Notes: generated from the sequence alone by a model not told the origin. A stretch of 64,000 nt of DNA from an uncultured Eubacteriales bacterium (GCA_900317425.1 ONGR01000001.1:62001-126000), one strand, 5' to 3'; positions 25,535 through 34,382 are shown, counted from the stretch's first letter. Translations and numbers: made by a program.

Positions 25535-26227
25535 ATGGCAAAGAAACCTGTTCTCACTGCCGCCGAGGCAGCGAAAATGATCCCCGAAGGTGCCACCATT
25601 CTGTGCGGCGGCTTCCTGGGCTGCGGCCAGGCTCGTGCGATCGTCAAGGAGCTGGTCAAGCTGGGTACCAAGAACCTGACTCTGGTCTGCAACGACATGG
25701 CTCGTCAGACCGGCCCCATGGGCGAGGAGTTCTTCGGCATTGCCGAGCTGATCCACAATCATCAGGTCAGCCGTATCATCGCCACCCACGTGGGCATGAC
25801 CCCCGAGGTCGGCCAGCAGAAGAACGAGGGTACGCTGGAAGTCAACCTGATCCCCCAGGGCTCCCTGGCTGAGTGCGTGCGTGCCGGCGGTGCCGGTCTC
25901 GGCGGCGTTCTGACTCCCGTTGGCGTTGACACCCTGATCGAGGACAGCCCCCTGTGCCTCGGCAAGCAGCGCATCAACGGCAAGGATTATCTGCTGATGG
26001 CTCCCATCCGCGGCGACTTCGCTCTGCTGGGCACCTACAAGTGCGATGAGTACGGCAACTGCTGGTACAAGGGCACCATGCGCAACTTCAACACCGTCAT
26101 GGCCACTGCCGCTGATACCGTCATCGCCGAGTGCGAGTACATCGTCCCCGTGGGCGAGATCGAGCCCGAGAACATCCATACCTATGGTATGTGCGTTGAC
26201 TACATCGTGGAAGGAGACAGAAAGTAA
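25535..26227 (+). CDS. atoD: Butyrate:acetoacetate CoA-transferase subunit A
   Basis: The 230-residue family I CoA-transferase alpha subunit starts with TAAEAAKMIPEGATILCGGFLGCG, the family entry motif, and contains GTLEVNLIPQGSLAECVRAGGAGL. With AtoA it would move CoA from butyryl-CoA to acetoacetate produced by Kce, releasing butyrate. It overlaps atoA by one base (TAATG). AAGGAGG precedes the ATG. Confidence 0.93.
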   Translation: MAKKPVLTAAEAAKMIPEGATILCGGFLGCGQARAIVKELVKLGTKNLTLVCNDMARQTGPMGEEFFGIAELIHNHQVSRIIATHVGMTPEVGQQKNEGTLEVNLIPQGSLAECVRAGGAGLGGVLTPVGVDTLIEDSPLCLGKQRINGKDYLLMAPIRGDFALLGTYKCDEYGNCWYKGTMRNFNTVMATAADTVIAECEYIVPVGEIEPENIHTYGMCVDYIVEGDRK

Positions 26228-26895
26228 TGGAAAAGTCTGAAATCAAGGCCTTTATTGCCAAGCGCTGCGCCAAAGAGCTGAAGAACGGCGATGTTGTCAA
26301 CCTGGGTATCGGCCTGCCCACCATGATCCCCTCCTACCTGCCCGAGGGCGTTGAGCTGATCATCCACGCTGAGCTGGGTATCGTCGGCGCCGGTGCCACT
26401 CCCAAAGAGGGCGACGCCAACTTTGATCCCTACCACGTGATCGACGCCGGCGGCGGCGTGGCCAGCGTGGCTTACGGCGGCGGCTTCATCGATTCCGCCA
26501 CCAACTTCGGCCTGATCCGCGGCGGCCACGTGGACGCCTGCTTCCTGGGCGCTCTGGAAGTTGACGCTCAGGGCAACCTGGCCAACTGGATCATCCCCGG
26601 CAAGAAGATGCCCGGCATGGGCGGCGCCATGGACCTGTGCGTCGGTGCCAAGAACTGCATCGTCTGCATGGAGCACACCGCCAAGGGCAACCCCAAGATC
26701 CTGGAGAAGTGCCGTCTGCCCCTGACCGCCTCTCACTGCGTGAACAAGATCATCACCGAGATGTGCGTGTTCGAGGTCGATGACGAGGGTCTGATCATGA
26801 CCGAGTACAACCCCGAGTTCACCATCGATGAGATCCGTGCCGCTACCGCTGCACACTTCCGCATCGCTGTGAGCCTGAAGAGCATGCTCCACTAA
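26227..26895 (+). CDS. atoA: Butyrate:acetoacetate CoA-transferase subunit B
   Basis: The 222-residue beta subunit has VVNLGIGLPTMIPSYLPEGVE and the active-site glutamate region IIHAELGIVGAGATP, where a longer family motif (SENG) is replaced by AELG. It also has GGAMDLCVGAKNCIVCMEHTAKG. It completes the lysine-to-butyrate loop with AtoD and is followed by a strong terminator. Confidence 0.92.
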   Translation: MEKSEIKAFIAKRCAKELKNGDVVNLGIGLPTMIPSYLPEGVELIIHAELGIVGAGATPKEGDANFDPYHVIDAGGGVASVAYGGGFIDSATNFGLIRGGHVDACFLGALEVDAQGNLANWIIPGKKMPGMGGAMDLCVGAKNCIVCMEHTAKGNPKILEKCRLPLTASHCVNKIITEMCVFEVDDEGLIMTEYNPEFTIDEIRAATAAHFRIAVSLKSMLH

Positions 26896-26912
26896 GCTGT
26901 TCCCAAGTTCAT

Positions 26913-26947
26913 AAAAAATCACCTGCCGTGAGGCAGGTGATTTTTTT
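26913..26947. terminator. Bidirectional terminator between atoA and nhaC
   Basis: The arms AAAAAATCACCTGCC and GGCAGGTGATTTTTT are perfectly complementary, with a 4-nt loop and T/A tracts on both sides. The nhaC stop codon lies in its right-hand tract. Confidence 0.9.
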
Positions 26948-28316
26948 ATTTCCTTGTTGTTCGGCGCTGTTTCAAAACGGCGTAGATGACGGCGGCAAAC
27001 AGCATGCCGTAGTTGTAGAAGGCGTAGGGGAGATAGTGGAGGGTCCCCACGCCCAGCACCCCGGCCATGAACATGCCGCAGGTGTTCCATGGCACCAGCG
27101 CCGAGGTCAGTGCTCCGCCCACGCCGATGCCCAGCGCCAGATCCAGCCGCGCCGCGCCCTGACTGTCATAGGCTGCGGCGTACATCTTCCCCGGCAGGGC
27201 AATGGCGATGTACTGGTCGGGGAGCAGGACGTTGACCCCCACGCTGGTGAAGACGGTGGCGGCCATCAGCGCCGGGAAGCTGCGGAGGCGCCGGATCAGG
27301 GGCGTCATCAGAGCGGGCATCTGCCCGGTGTGTTCCATGATGCCGCCGAAGGACATGGCCAGCACGATGATGACGATGGTGCCCGCCATGGACCACATGC
27401 CGCCGGCGGTGAGCAGCTGATCCACCGTGTCCACGCCGGTCTGTCCCCGGTAGCCGCCCCAGATGCACCGGACCATACCGCCCACGGTGGCGTGCTGCAC
27501 GATGATCCCGTAGACCGCGCCGGCCAGCGCGCCGATCAGCAGGCTGGGGATAGGCGGGATCTTGACGAGGATGCAGATGAGCAGGATCACCAGCGGCAGA
27601 AAGTTCAGCGGTCCGATGGAAAAGGTTTGATTGAGCGTCTCGCTGACGGACAGGATCTGCGCCGGCGACGCGCCGCCTGCGCCGCCGTACCGCCAGCCCA
27701 GCAGGGCATAGACGCCCAGGGTGAGCAGCAGCATGGGGGCAGCCACCTTGAAGATGTTGCGGATGCTGTCAAAGACGTTGACCTCCGCCACGGCGGCGGC
27801 CAGATTGGTGGTGTCGGCCAGCGGGGACAGCTTGTCGCCCACGTAGGACCCGGAGATCACGGCGCCCGCCGCCAGGGGCAGGGGCACGCCGAAGGCCCGC
27901 GCGATGCCCATGAAGGCCAGCCCCACCGTGCCCGCCGTGCCCCAGGAGCCCAGCACCATGGAGAGAATGGCGCATACCAGCATGGCGCTGGCGAGAAACA
28001 GCCGGGGGGAGATAAGCCGCAGACCCCAGCAGATCATGGCCGGCACCACGCCCGCCGCGATCCACACGCCGATCAGCGCGCCGATGAGCAGCAGGATGCA
28101 GATGGCCTCCAGGGCCTGACGCACGCTCTGTACCACGCCTGCGCCGATCTCCCGGGGCGCGCAGCCGCCGATCAGAGCCGCCGCGGCGGCGATCAGGCAG
28201 CCCAGCAGCAGGGGGATCTGGGGCTCCAGGTGCCAAACCGCCAGACAGAGGAACATCACCACCGTGGTGCAGAGAAAACTCCCCAGAGCCAGGGGAAGGG
28301 GAAAACGCTTCTTCAT
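26946..28316 (-). CDS. nhaC: Na+/H+ antiporter, NhaC type
   Basis: The 456-residue protein has about 11-12 hydrophobic helices, with GSWGTAGTVGLAFMGIARAFG and GSYVGDKLSPLADTTNLAAAVA, both characteristic of the NhaC family. It starts MKKRFPLPLALGSF; GGAGGT lies 12 nt upstream. Related antiporters sit beside amino-acid fermentation genes in Clostridia, where they may help ion and pH balance or carry a substrate. It converges on atoDA and is divergent from the phzF-like gene. Confidence 0.88.
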   Translation of the reverse strand: MKKRFPLPLALGSFLCTTVVMFLCLAVWHLEPQIPLLLGCLIAAAAALIGGCAPREIGAGVVQSVRQALEAICILLLIGALIGVWIAAGVVPAMICWGLRLISPRLFLASAMLVCAILSMVLGSWGTAGTVGLAFMGIARAFGVPLPLAAGAVISGSYVGDKLSPLADTTNLAAAVAEVNVFDSIRNIFKVAAPMLLLTLGVYALLGWRYGGAGGASPAQILSVSETLNQTFSIGPLNFLPLVILLICILVKIPPIPSLLIGALAGAVYGIIVQHATVGGMVRCIWGGYRGQTGVDTVDQLLTAGGMWSMAGTIVIIVLAMSFGGIMEHTGQMPALMTPLIRRLRSFPALMAATVFTSVGVNVLLPDQYIAIALPGKMYAAAYDSQGAARLDLALGIGVGGALTSALVPWNTCGMFMAGVLGVGTLHYLPYAFYNYGMLFAAVIYAVLKQRRTTRK

Positions 28317-28371
28317 TTGCCGACAAATACCTCCGAACATTCTGTTTTTTCCATGATAGTCCAAAAACATC

Positions 28372-28400
28372 TTGCTGTCAAATGGCCAAGGCCGTATAAT
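28372..28400 (+). promoter_or_regulatory. Promoter of the phzF-like gene
   Basis: TTGCTG (28372-28377), a 17-bp spacer and consensus TATAAT (28395-28400) lie 22 bp before the ATG. Confidence 0.75.
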
Positions 28401-28422
28401 GGGGTCAGAAAGGATGTGACGC

Positions 28423-29283
28423 ATGATGCAGGCCTACGTGATGGACGCCTTTTCCGCCCGGCTTTTCGGCGGCAACCAGGCCGGCGTGGTGCTGCCGGAC
28501 CGCCCCCTGGAGGACGGATTGATGCAGCAGATCGCCGCCGAGTTCAAGCATTCCGAGACTGCCTTCGTAACAAAAAATGACGATGGAAGTGTAAACCTCC
28601 GATACTTTACACCCGCCGGAGAAGTGGACCTCTGCGGTCATGCCACCATCGCCAGCTTTGCCCTGCTGCGGAAGCTGGAGCGGATCGGCGACGGCGACTG
28701 CATCGCCCATACCCGCTCCGGCGATCTGAACATCGCCATTGGGGGCGAAACGGTTTGGATGGACATGGCGCCGCCCCAATTGCTCCGCACGCTGACAGGG
28801 GACGAGGCGGCGGAGCTCTACGCCGCCTACGGCCTTACCCCGGCGGACTGTCCGGAGGGATTTCCCGCCAAGATCATCACCACCGGCCTGGCGGATATCA
28901 TGCTGCCCGTCCGGGATCACGACACGCTGATGCGAGCCGTCCAGAACGAGGCGGCCGTGACGGAGCTCTCCCGCCGCTATGACTGCGTGGGCGTCCACAT
29001 GTTCTGCCCCGGCGATGACACCTGCACCGCCTGGTGCAGCAACTTCGCCCCGCTGTACGACATCCCGGAGGAGTGCGCCACCGGCACCTCCAACGGCGCC
29101 CTGACCTATTATCTCTATCAGCAGGGCATGGTTCGTCCCGGTGATGAAAACGTGTTCATCCAGGGCGAGCACATGGGCCGTCCCTCGGAGATCCGCAGCC
29201 GCCTGACGGCGGATGGCGGCACGGTGCTGATCCGGGTCGGCGGCCGCGCCGTCATGAGCATGAGCTGTGAGTTGAAGATCTGA
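28423..29283 (+). CDS. PhzF family isomerase-like protein
   Basis: The 286-residue protein shows the PhzF fold signatures FGGNQAGVVL, KHSETAFV (with the catalytic Glu) and PAGEVDLCGHATIA, plus ATGTSNGALTYYL in the second half. The family includes isomerases and epimerases; no phenazine genes are near, so the substrate is unknown. AAAGGA lies about 9 nt upstream. It is monocistronic. Confidence 0.88.
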   Translation: MMQAYVMDAFSARLFGGNQAGVVLPDRPLEDGLMQQIAAEFKHSETAFVTKNDDGSVNLRYFTPAGEVDLCGHATIASFALLRKLERIGDGDCIAHTRSGDLNIAIGGETVWMDMAPPQLLRTLTGDEAAELYAAYGLTPADCPEGFPAKIITTGLADIMLPVRDHDTLMRAVQNEAAVTELSRRYDCVGVHMFCPGDDTCTAWCSNFAPLYDIPEECATGTSNGALTYYLYQQGMVRPGDENVFIQGEHMGRPSEIRSRLTADGGTVLIRVGGRAVMSMSCELKI

Positions 29284-29293
29284 CCGAAAGGAT

Positions 29294-29329
29294 AAAAGAA
29301 ACCTCCCGCCGCCGGCGGGAGGTCTTTTA
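29294..29329. terminator. Terminator between phzF-like gene and DMT exporter
   Basis: The stem ACCTCCCGCC/GGCGGGAGGT with a 3-nt loop has short T and A tracts on either side. Confidence 0.7.
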
Positions 29330-29343
29330 TGTATCAGGTGAAA

Positions 29344-30237
29344 TCAGTCGGTGGTCTCGCTCTTCTGGGTCAGGAACACGCCCACGGTGATCAGCACGGC
29401 GCCGACGATGCCCATGACGGAGATGGATTCATCCAGCAGCAGCCAGCCTACCACCAGCGTCACGAAGGGGGAGGCGTATAGGTAGTTGTTGGTGACCACC
29501 ACGCCCAGCCGCTGGAAGGCGATGTTCCAGATGGCGAAGCACACGGCGTTGCCGAACACGGCCAGGAACAGCCAGCTCAGCAGTACCTTGGGCTGAGTGA
29601 ACAGGGGGGTGAGATCCGGCATGCCGTCGGTGAGCAGCATCAGGGGGATGGCGGTGAGGAAGGCCCACAGCATGACCCGGCGGGTGACGATAAAGTTATC
29701 GTAGCGCTCGGTGTACTTCTTGATGAGGATGGAGTAGACCGCCCAGGCCACGGCGGCGGCCAGAGCCAGCACGTCGCCCAGGGGGCTCAGATGGAAGTTG
29801 AGACTGCCGTTGAGCACCACCAGCACCACGCCGGCGATGGCCACCAGCGAGCCGATGTAGACGAATCTGCCCAGCTTCTCGTTGGTGCGGCTGAACAGCT
29901 GTGCCAGCATCACGGTGAAGATGGGGGACAGGGACACGATGATGCTGACGTTGGCGGCGTAGGTATAGGTGAGGGCGGTGTTCTGCAGGAAGAAGTAGAA
30001 GCTGCCGCCGGTGATGCCGATGAGCACGAACATCAGCTCATCCTTCAGCGGCAGGCGCAGGAATTTGGGCCGCATGACCAGCAGCGCCACGTAGGCCAGG
30101 GCCATCCGCAGGGGGATGATCTGGATGGCGGTGTAGCCGGCGGCCAGCAGGTTCTTGGTCAGTACGTAGCAGCTGCCCCACACCACGATGGTGAACAGGG
30201 CGAACATGTGGCCCAGGGTCTTTTGAGTGGTTGACAT
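29344..30237 (-). CDS. EamA/DMT family transporter
   Basis: The 297-residue protein has ten predicted membrane helices in two EamA repeats, starting HMFALFTIVVWGSCYVLTK and again at DVLALAAAVAWAVYSILIKK. Members export amino acids, nucleosides or other metabolites; the substrate cannot be assigned. The ATG at 30237 has GAGGAGAG upstream. Confidence 0.85.
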   Translation of the reverse strand: MSTTQKTLGHMFALFTIVVWGSCYVLTKNLLAAGYTAIQIIPLRMALAYVALLVMRPKFLRLPLKDELMFVLIGITGGSFYFFLQNTALTYTYAANVSIIVSLSPIFTVMLAQLFSRTNEKLGRFVYIGSLVAIAGVVLVVLNGSLNFHLSPLGDVLALAAAVAWAVYSILIKKYTERYDNFIVTRRVMLWAFLTAIPLMLLTDGMPDLTPLFTQPKVLLSWLFLAVFGNAVCFAIWNIAFQRLGVVVTNNYLYASPFVTLVVGWLLLDESISVMGIVGAVLITVGVFLTQKSETTD

Positions 30238-30281
30238 GGTATCTCTCTCCTCACGTGATAAACTGGATCGGTCCGGATGGG

Positions 30282-30308
30282 AAAAATGCCCGGCGGCGCC
30301 GGGCATTT
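30282..30308 (-). terminator. Terminator after the LCP gene
   Basis: A GC-rich stem AAATGCCCGG/CCGGGCATTT has a T5 run on the minus strand. Confidence 0.65.
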
Positions 30309-30330
30309 GGGTTGGTGATCAAGGTTCGGC

Positions 30331-31893
30331 TCAATAGCCCACGTCGTCCTCTTCCGGTACCACGGGGATCTCGCCGTCCATGACCTGGCGGATCAGCTCC
30401 TTGGCGGTGTTGACGGTGTCGTAATCGGGGGGCATGACCCAGGCGTAGCCGTAGGTGTAGGTGTACTGGGTGGTGTCGCCGTAGCCCATGCCCACGGAGT
30501 AGGTGGTGATGTTCCAGTCGTCGCCGCTCTTCTGATAGAGCTTTGCCAGCTTGGTCATCTCCTCGTAGCTGAGGTTGGTGATGAAGGAGTCGGACACGGC
30601 CTTGAGGAAGCCCTGGAAATTGCCCAGCACGGCGGAGGAGGACGCCTTCTCCACGATGCCCTTGATGACGGTCATCTGGTTCTTGCCGCGCTGACTGTCG
30701 CCGTCTACGAAGGCGGACCGCTCCCGGGAGAAGGCCAGGGCCTCGCGGCCGGTGAGATGTACCTTGCCCTCGGGGAAATAGAAGGCCTGGTCGGAGTATC
30801 CGTTGCCGTCCTCGTTGGGCATCTCCATGGCGGTGGTGTAGAACTCCATGGGGGATTCCACGTCGATGCCGCCCATGGCGTCCACGATGTCGATCAGACC
30901 GTTGAAGTTGACCCGGACGTAATAGGGCGTGTTGATGCCGTAGAGGTCGTCCAGGGTTTTCATGGACTCGTCGATGCCGTACACGCCGGCGTGGGTCAGC
31001 TTATCCATCTCGCCGTTCATGTGCAGAGGGACGTAGTAGTCGCGGGGGGTGTTGATCAGCAGGACCTGCCGGGTGGAGGGATTGACCACCGCCAGGATGT
31101 TGGTATCGCTGCGGCTGCGGACGCTCAGATCGCTGTCCCGGGCGTCGGTGCCGCTGCAGTAGACGATGAAGGGGGCGGTGACGTCACCCTGAACGCCGGG
31201 CAGATCGATCTCGCGGGTGATGGTGTGCTCGTAGATGATGCGGGTCTGCTGGGAGAAGTCGGCGTATTCCTCCTTGTCCTCCAGCAGGGAGATGTAGCCC
31301 TTGTTGAGGATGATGGCGCCCACGTTGTCGTCATAGAGGGCGTCCACCAGGTCGGTGAGGGATTCGCTGGCGCTGGTCTCCACACCGCCCAGAGCCTCGT
31401 CCAGGTGGGCCAGCAGCTCCTCGGTGTTGGCGGTGTCCAGCCGCTCGGCGTAGCCGAAGGTGTAGCCCAGAGTGTCGCTGATCTGCTGGGCGGGATCGTC
31501 CGCCGTCACGATGACGCAGATCACGTCGGTCTCCACCAGCCGTCCGGTGATGCGGGCCAGGGCGGCCTGGGCCGAGCTCACGCCGGACATGCCCCACAGC
31601 ATGGCCACGCAGAGGAGGGAGGCCACCACGCCGCTGATGAGCTTGCCCATCTTGTTGCTGCGCAGGGGGGTCTGGATGATGACGCTGGCCGCGTTCACTG
31701 CCAGCAGGCCTGCCACCAGCAGGAAGATGTTCTTGCCGGCCAGCAGGTCGGTGGCCATGAGCCGGGCGAACAGCACCAGGCTGCAGGCCAGCAGCGCGAT
31801 CATGGAGACGGTGCCGAAATGATCCACCCCGGTGCGCTTGCGCCGGCGGCGGGAGGTGTCGGAGGGACGGGGGTTCTGTTCGTGCTGTTTCAT
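30331..31893 (-). CDS. LytR-CpsA-Psr (LCP) family cell-wall glycopolymer transferase
   Basis: The 520-residue protein has a basic N-terminus (SRRRRKRTG), three membrane segments (about 28-50, 56-75 and 85-107) and an outer LCP domain. LCP motifs are SDTNILAVVNPSTRQVLLI, NTPRDYYVPL, DKLTHAGVYG, and AFSRERSAFVDGDSQRGKNQ with its arginines. LCP enzymes move lipid-linked teichoic-acid or capsule polymers to peptidoglycan. The long region between the helices and the LCP core (about 120-240) is typical of large clostridial members. Confidence 0.9.
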   Translation of the reverse strand: MKQHEQNPRPSDTSRRRRKRTGVDHFGTVSMIALLACSLVLFARLMATDLLAGKNIFLLVAGLLAVNAASVIIQTPLRSNKMGKLISGVVASLLCVAMLWGMSGVSSAQAALARITGRLVETDVICVIVTADDPAQQISDTLGYTFGYAERLDTANTEELLAHLDEALGGVETSASESLTDLVDALYDDNVGAIILNKGYISLLEDKEEYADFSQQTRIIYEHTITREIDLPGVQGDVTAPFIVYCSGTDARDSDLSVRSRSDTNILAVVNPSTRQVLLINTPRDYYVPLHMNGEMDKLTHAGVYGIDESMKTLDDLYGINTPYYVRVNFNGLIDIVDAMGGIDVESPMEFYTTAMEMPNEDGNGYSDQAFYFPEGKVHLTGREALAFSRERSAFVDGDSQRGKNQMTVIKGIVEKASSSAVLGNFQGFLKAVSDSFITNLSYEEMTKLAKLYQKSGDDWNITTYSVGMGYGDTTQYTYTYGYAWVMPPDYDTVNTAKELIRQVMDGEIPVVPEEDDVGY

Positions 31894-32085
31894 AGTTGAC
31901 TCCTCATTCTATGTAGAGTGGCGCAGGGGACCGCGCCGGGAATTGTAAATAGTCACAGCTTAATATTATATACCGCCACTACTGTAAAATCCAGTATAAA
32001 ATGTAACGAAACGGTGAATTTTTCGACGCCGACAGACGCCATTCCCCACAAAAACTCTTTTTGCCCCAATTCCCCGGGAAACGGC

Positions 32086-32114
32086 TTGAAGGCGGTGGCG
32101 GTTTATGCTACAAT
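32086..32114 (+). promoter_or_regulatory. Promoter of the sugar nucleotidyltransferase gene
   Basis: TTGAAG (32086-32091), a 17-bp spacer and TACAAT (32109-32114). The 297-bp gap 31894-32190 also holds an AT-rich stretch before the LCP gene, and a 16-bp GCCGCCTGCAGGCGGC palindrome (32151-32166) in this leader with no U-run. Confidence 0.7.
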
Positions 32115-32190
32115 ATAACCGAATATAATCTGGTATTGTGTGCCGGAGGAGCCGCCTGCAGGCGGCGAACGAAAAAGGAGGAAGCAGCAA

Positions 32191-33111
32191 ATGAAAGCAG
32201 CTCTTGTGATCATGGCGGCCGGTATGGGCTCCCGCTACGGCGGCAACAAGCAGGTGGACGGTGTGGGCCCCAACGGCGAGATCCTGATGGAGTACTCCAT
32301 CTACGACGCCATCCGCGCCGGTTTCACCAAGGTGGTGTTCATCATCAAGCCGGAGATGGTGGATATGATGAAGAACCTGTGCGGCGACCGGGTCGCCCGG
32401 CGCAAGACCCGTGACGGCGAGAACGTGGAGGTCTGCTACGCCTTCCAGGATTTCTCCTCCGTGCCCGATTTCTATCAGATCCCCGCCGACCGGGTCAAGC
32501 CCTTCGGCACCACCCACGCGGTGCTGTGCGCCCGTGACGTGATCCGGGAGCCCTTCTGCGTCATCAATGCCGACGACTATTACGGCGTGGACGCCTTCCG
32601 CATCGTCTATGAGGAGCTGGGCCGCCTGGCCGAGACCGGCGAGGCCACCATGGTGGGCTATCTGCTGAAGAACACCGTCAGCATCAACGGCACCGTGTCC
32701 CGCGGCGTCTGCCAGACCGAGAACGGCAATCTGACCGGCGTCAAGGAGACGCTGAAGATCCAGCTCTTCCCGGACGGCTCCATCGCCGACGTAGCCGACG
32801 GCCGCGTGGATCTGGACCCGGATACGGTGGTATCCATGAACTTCTGGGGCTTCACCCCCGGCATCTTTAAGGAGATGGAGGCCTACTTCGAGGACTTCCT
32901 GCGCAACCGGGCCGGCACCAATATCAAGGCCGAGTGCCTGCTGCCCAACATGGTGGGCGAGCTGGTGGATGAGGGCCGTCTGACCGTATCCGTGCTCCAC
33001 AGCGCCGACCGCTGGTTCGGCATGACCTATCATGAGGACCGCCAGAACGTGGCCGACGAGCTGAAGAAGCTCCACGACAACGGCACCTATCCCAAATCCC
33101 TGCGGGACTGA
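32191..33111 (+). CDS. NTP-transferase family sugar nucleotidyltransferase
   Basis: The 306-residue protein has the nucleotidyltransferase entry motif LVIMAAGMGSRYGGNKQVDG and a metal-binding INADDYYG. It is related to GalU/RmlA-type enzymes but lacks enough hallmarks to name the sugar. A cell-surface polysaccharide role would fit its LCP neighbour, which is transcribed away from it. The ATG at 32191 has AAAGGAGG upstream; the earlier GTG (32140) is rejected. Confidence 0.8.
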   Translation: MKAALVIMAAGMGSRYGGNKQVDGVGPNGEILMEYSIYDAIRAGFTKVVFIIKPEMVDMMKNLCGDRVARRKTRDGENVEVCYAFQDFSSVPDFYQIPADRVKPFGTTHAVLCARDVIREPFCVINADDYYGVDAFRIVYEELGRLAETGEATMVGYLLKNTVSINGTVSRGVCQTENGNLTGVKETLKIQLFPDGSIADVADGRVDLDPDTVVSMNFWGFTPGIFKEMEAYFEDFLRNRAGTNIKAECLLPNMVGELVDEGRLTVSVLHSADRWFGMTYHEDRQNVADELKKLHDNGTYPKSLRD

Positions 33112-33141
33112 CGAGCAGCGCATAGACCCATATGTCCATAC

Positions 33142-33176
33142 GAAAAGCGGAGGACGGTCACTCGTCCTCCGCTTTC
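33142..33176. terminator. Bidirectional terminator
   Basis: The arms AAAAGCGGAGGACG and CGTCCTCCGCTTTC are nearly perfectly complementary and lie between two converging genes. Confidence 0.8.
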
Positions 33177-33190
33177 TATATGATGCTTAT

Positions 33191-33316
33191 TTACTTGTCG
33201 CAGTTCTTGTTGTTGCGGTTCTGCTCGTTGCGGTTATTGTTGTTCTGCTCGTTGCGGTTATTGTTGTTCTGCTCGTTGCGGTTGTTGTTGTTGTTCTGCT
33301 CGTTGCGGTTGCTCAT
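33191..33316 (-). CDS. 41-residue Asn-rich tandem-repeat protein
   Basis: Reading the minus strand from an ATG at 33316 gives four tandem NRNEQ blocks separated by Asn runs, ending NRNNKNCDK. A strong AGGAGGTG lies about 7 nt upstream, and the frame ends just before a terminator, so it looks expressed. The repeat unit is about 24 nt. It is extremely hydrophilic and has no hydrophobic core. I do not recognise it; a spore-core, coat or disordered stress protein is conceivable but unproven. Confidence 0.65.
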   Translation of the reverse strand: MSNRNEQNNNNNRNEQNNNNRNEQNNNNRNEQNRNNKNCDK

Positions 33317-33417
33317 GGTGGCACCTCCTTTTGACTGGTATGCCCCTATTTTGGCCGGGATCGCCGCGGCTTATACCGAAAAATGCAGGAAAAACATAAT
33401 ATTTTTCCAAAAATGTG

Positions 33418-33446
33418 TTGACAACGGCAGGAAGCAGTGATAGAAT
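33418..33446 (+). promoter_or_regulatory. Promoter of infC-rpmI-rplT
   Basis: Consensus TTGACA (33418-33423), a 17-bp spacer and TAGAAT (33441-33446). Confidence 0.8.
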
Positions 33447-33604
33447 ACCTGCGGAAAACAAAGAAGGTCGGTGCATCCGCCCTCACCTCAAGCGATAAGC
33501 AAAGAGGTCAACAGCGATGAAAGAAAGCCGGGATCGGCTTTGTGTTGTTGCGCGGATGCTGTGAGCGTTCGCGTTTTTTATTTTGGAATGGAGGTGCTTC
33601 GGCT
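33447..33604 (+). promoter_or_regulatory. infC leader with terminator/antiterminator pair
   Basis: The leader contains a terminator: CGCGGATGCT (33551-33560) pairs with AGCGTTCGCG (33564-33573) and T6 follows. An upstream GCATCCGC (33473-33480) is perfectly complementary to GCGGATGC (33552-33559) and could act as antiterminator. This resembles the L20-type leaders that let ribosomal protein L20 repress the infC operon. A 6-codon frame (ATG 33588, MEVLRL) overlaps the infC start. Confidence 0.7.
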
Positions 33605-34123
33605 ATAAGCAAGGTAGTGCATCAACTGAACGAAGAGATCCGTGATAAGGAGATCCGCCTGATCAGCGACAGCGGCGAGCAGCTGGGTATCGTCTCCTCC
33701 GAGGAGGCGCTGCGCATTGCTGAGGAGCGCGGTTTGGACCTGGTGAAGATCTCCCCCCAGGCGGTCCCGCCTGTGTGCAAGCTCATGAACTACGGCAAGT
33801 TCCGCTTTGAGCAGAGCAAGAGGGAGAAGGAAGCCCGGAAAAACCAGCACGTGGTGGAGATCAAGGAGATCCGTATGTCTCCCGGCATTGACGTGGGTGA
33901 TTTCAACACCAAGCTGAAGAACGCCCAGAAGTTCTTGGCGGACGGCAACCGGGTGAAGGTCTCTGTGCGCTTCCGCGGCAGAGAGATGGCCCATACGGAG
34001 ATCGGCCGGGATCTGCTGGTGAAGTTTGCCGAATCCTGCACCGAAGTGGCCGCCATGGACAAATCCCCCAAGCTGGAGGGCCGGAACATGTCCATGTTCC
34101 TCTCGCCCAAGACCGGTAAGTAA
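33605..34123 (+). CDS. infC: Translation initiation factor IF-3, probable ATA start
   Basis: IF-3 binds the 30S subunit and checks start-codon pairing. The 172-residue protein has [17 protein letters not shown] near the N-terminus, the linker [23 protein letters not shown] and the C-domain [18 protein letters not shown]. No ATG, GTG or TTG in frame lies at the right place; the ATA at 33605 is 9 nt after GGAGGT and is chosen. Non-standard starts in infC are known and allow IF-3 to limit its own synthesis. First gene of a three-gene operon. Confidence 0.92.
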   Translation: MSKVVHQLNEEIRDKEIRLISDSGEQLGIVSSEEALRIAEERGLDLVKISPQAVPPVCKLMNYGKFRFEQSKREKEARKNQHVVEIKEIRMSPGIDVGDFNTKLKNAQKFLADGNRVKVSVRFRGREMAHTEIGRDLLVKFAESCTEVAAMDKSPKLEGRNMSMFLSPKTGK

Positions 34124-34184
34124 TTGCAGTAAGTTTTTCCTCCGTCCCATGAGGGCGGAAGGATCGATGGAAGGAGAAAACATT

Positions 34185-34382
34185 ATGCCTAAACTGAAGA
34201 CCCACAGCGGCGCAAAGAAGCGCTTCAATCTGACGAAGACCGGCAAGGTCAAGAGAGCTCACGCTTTCAAGAGCCACATCCTGACCAAGAAGGACACCAA
34301 GCGCGGCCGTCGCCTGCGCAGCACCACCTATGCCGATGGCACCAACGAGTCCGCCATCCGCAAGATGATCCCTTACAAATAA
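34185..34382 (+). CDS. rpmI: Ribosomal protein bL35
   Basis: The 65-residue basic protein reads [20 protein letters not shown] and continues with the bL35 pattern ([15 protein letters not shown]). AAGGAG lies about 8 nt upstream. It is the second gene in infC-rpmI-rplT. Confidence 0.97.
   Translation: MPKLKTHSGAKKRFNLTKTGKVKRAHAFKSHILTKKDTKRGRRLRSTTYADGTNESAIRKMIPYK

Noticed and set aside
28423..29283. Phenazine biosynthesis from the PhzF-like gene
   Set aside because: No other phenazine genes are nearby, and PhzF-like proteins are widespread with other roles.
33190..33310. GTT-rich tandem repeats that could be taken for a CRISPR or simple-sequence repeat
   Set aside because: The repeats keep reading frame on the minus strand and encode a small Asn-rich protein with a ribosome site; there are no spacers.
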